A DNA stretch of 64,000 bases from Saltatorellus ferox (GTDB taxonomy: Bacteria > Planctomycetota > UBA1135 > GCA-002686595). The notes under the pieces are model-generated. The model saw nothing but the letters and a program-made list of their open reading frames with translations. It ran no database searches and was not told the origin of the DNA. Location of the stretch: assembly GCA_007751475.1 (NCBI GenBank), contig CP036434.1:3601524-3665523 (forward strand), read 5' to 3'. A program made the position numbers and the translations under genes. Below, one piece after another: positions 63,560-64,000 of this stretch (position 1 is its first letter; each line of letters starts with the position of its first letter).

Positions 63560-64000
63560 ATGGCCAACAGCAGCCCTCTCCGCGGATCCGAAGCCCCTTC
63601 AGCCGCCCACCACGCGGCGAGCCGGGGTGCGGGCGCGCGCAGGGGCGCGGTGGAACCTGGGTCGGATACGATCTGGCTGACGGCGGGAGAGGCAGCTGAC
63701 GCGGCGCGTGTGGCCCACCGTCAGATCGCGGCATGGATCGAGACCGAAGAGCTGTCGGCGAGGACCGGCTGGCGAGGCGGCGCGGAGATCCGGCTCGTCC
63801 TGCTCGCGGATCTGGAGGCCCTCGTCGAGTCCATCGACATCGACTGTATCCGGGGCTCCCTGGAGGCGCGCGGCGTGTTCACCGGCCCGCGGCACTTCCT
63901 GACAGGTGCCGCTCCCAGGACTCCGGCGCCCCCTGGCGAAGCAGCGACGCCGCCCGATCCCACCGAGCCGTCTGCGGTCGCTCCCGATGAATGGAGGGCC
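63560..64000 (+). CDS. Partial HTH-domain protein, paralogue of the 61030 gene
   Basis: The frame is open from the ATG at 63560 to the window end (147 codons). Residues 37-90 have IWLTAGEAADAARV and EIRLVLLADLEALV, matching the N-terminal domain of the 61030 protein in pattern and spacing. A Pro/Ala-rich linker follows. The C-terminus is missing; if it follows the paralogue a membrane helix and coiled coil should come next. Confidence 0.7.
   Translation, partial: MANSSPLRGSEAPSAAHHAASRGAGARRGAVEPGSDTIWLTAGEAADAARVAHRQIAAWIETEELSARTGWRGGAEIRLVLLADLEALVESIDIDCIRGSLEARGVFTGPRHFLTGAAPRTPAPPGEAATPPDPTEPSAVAPDEWRA

Overview
The window reads as a high-GC chromosomal segment from a member of the Planctomycetota, most likely one of the marine lineages outside the well-studied Pirellulales. 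The evidence is a membrane-bound dehydrogenase with HEAT repeats and a C-terminal c-type haem site (51591-55196), a sulfatase-like lipoprotein, several large secreted proteins that share one C-terminal module, an enlarged CcsA, and many prepilin-like proteins. This placement is inferred from gene content; there is no rRNA or tRNA in the window.

Layout. 1-3.4 kb: partial dCTP deaminase diverging from sucCD, a strong terminator, and a small membrane protein. 3.4-8.2 kb (minus): HEAT protein and three prepilin-like proteins with overlapping starts and stops. 8.3-9.05 kb: SMUG1-type uracil-DNA glycosylase. 9.1-10.2 kb: a gene-free, about 1.07 kb imperfect inverted repeat with arms of about 500 bp and a 7 x 7 bp tandem repeat at its tip. 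10.2-20.2 kb: CPXCG zinc protein, an unknown protein, then tatA-mobA-polyprenyl synthase, a lipoprotein, resB-ccsA-folD-rhomboid. 20.3-25.8 kb: secreted unknown protein, serS, FG-GAP protein. 25.8-34.1 kb (minus): type II secretion genes gspD-E-F-G-H-I-J. 34.5-41.1 kb: two membrane proteins with a PtsN-like EIIA, a DUF2807 lipoprotein, a Sua5-like/arginine-phosphatase-like fusion, and an NtrB/NtrC-like pair. 41.2-48.3 kb: a small lipoprotein and a surface-glycan module (FkbM methyltransferase, flippase, HAD phosphatase, UbiA prenyltransferase, GT39 glycosyltransferase). 48.5-56.4 kb: a MamK-like actin gene, a DUF3810 protein, the large dehydrogenase, and two proteins on either side with the same C-terminal tail motif. 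56.4-64 kb: PQQ-type sugar dehydrogenase, sulfatase-like lipoprotein, a eukaryote-like protein arginine methyltransferase, an HTH/transmembrane/coiled-coil protein, a secreted protein, and a partial paralogue of the HTH protein.

How the parts may work together. Central metabolism (sucCD, folD, serS) is mixed with envelope functions: cytochrome c maturation (resB-ccsA) would serve exported haem proteins such as the large dehydrogenase; the Gsp machine would export proteins of the kind seen at 23965, 56450 and 62263. The best candidates for something undescribed are the long inverted repeat at 9.1-10.2 kb and the MamK-like locus with its two tail-motif proteins. Gene starts were refined using signal peptides, prepilin motifs and the very frequent ATGA/GTGA four-base overlaps.
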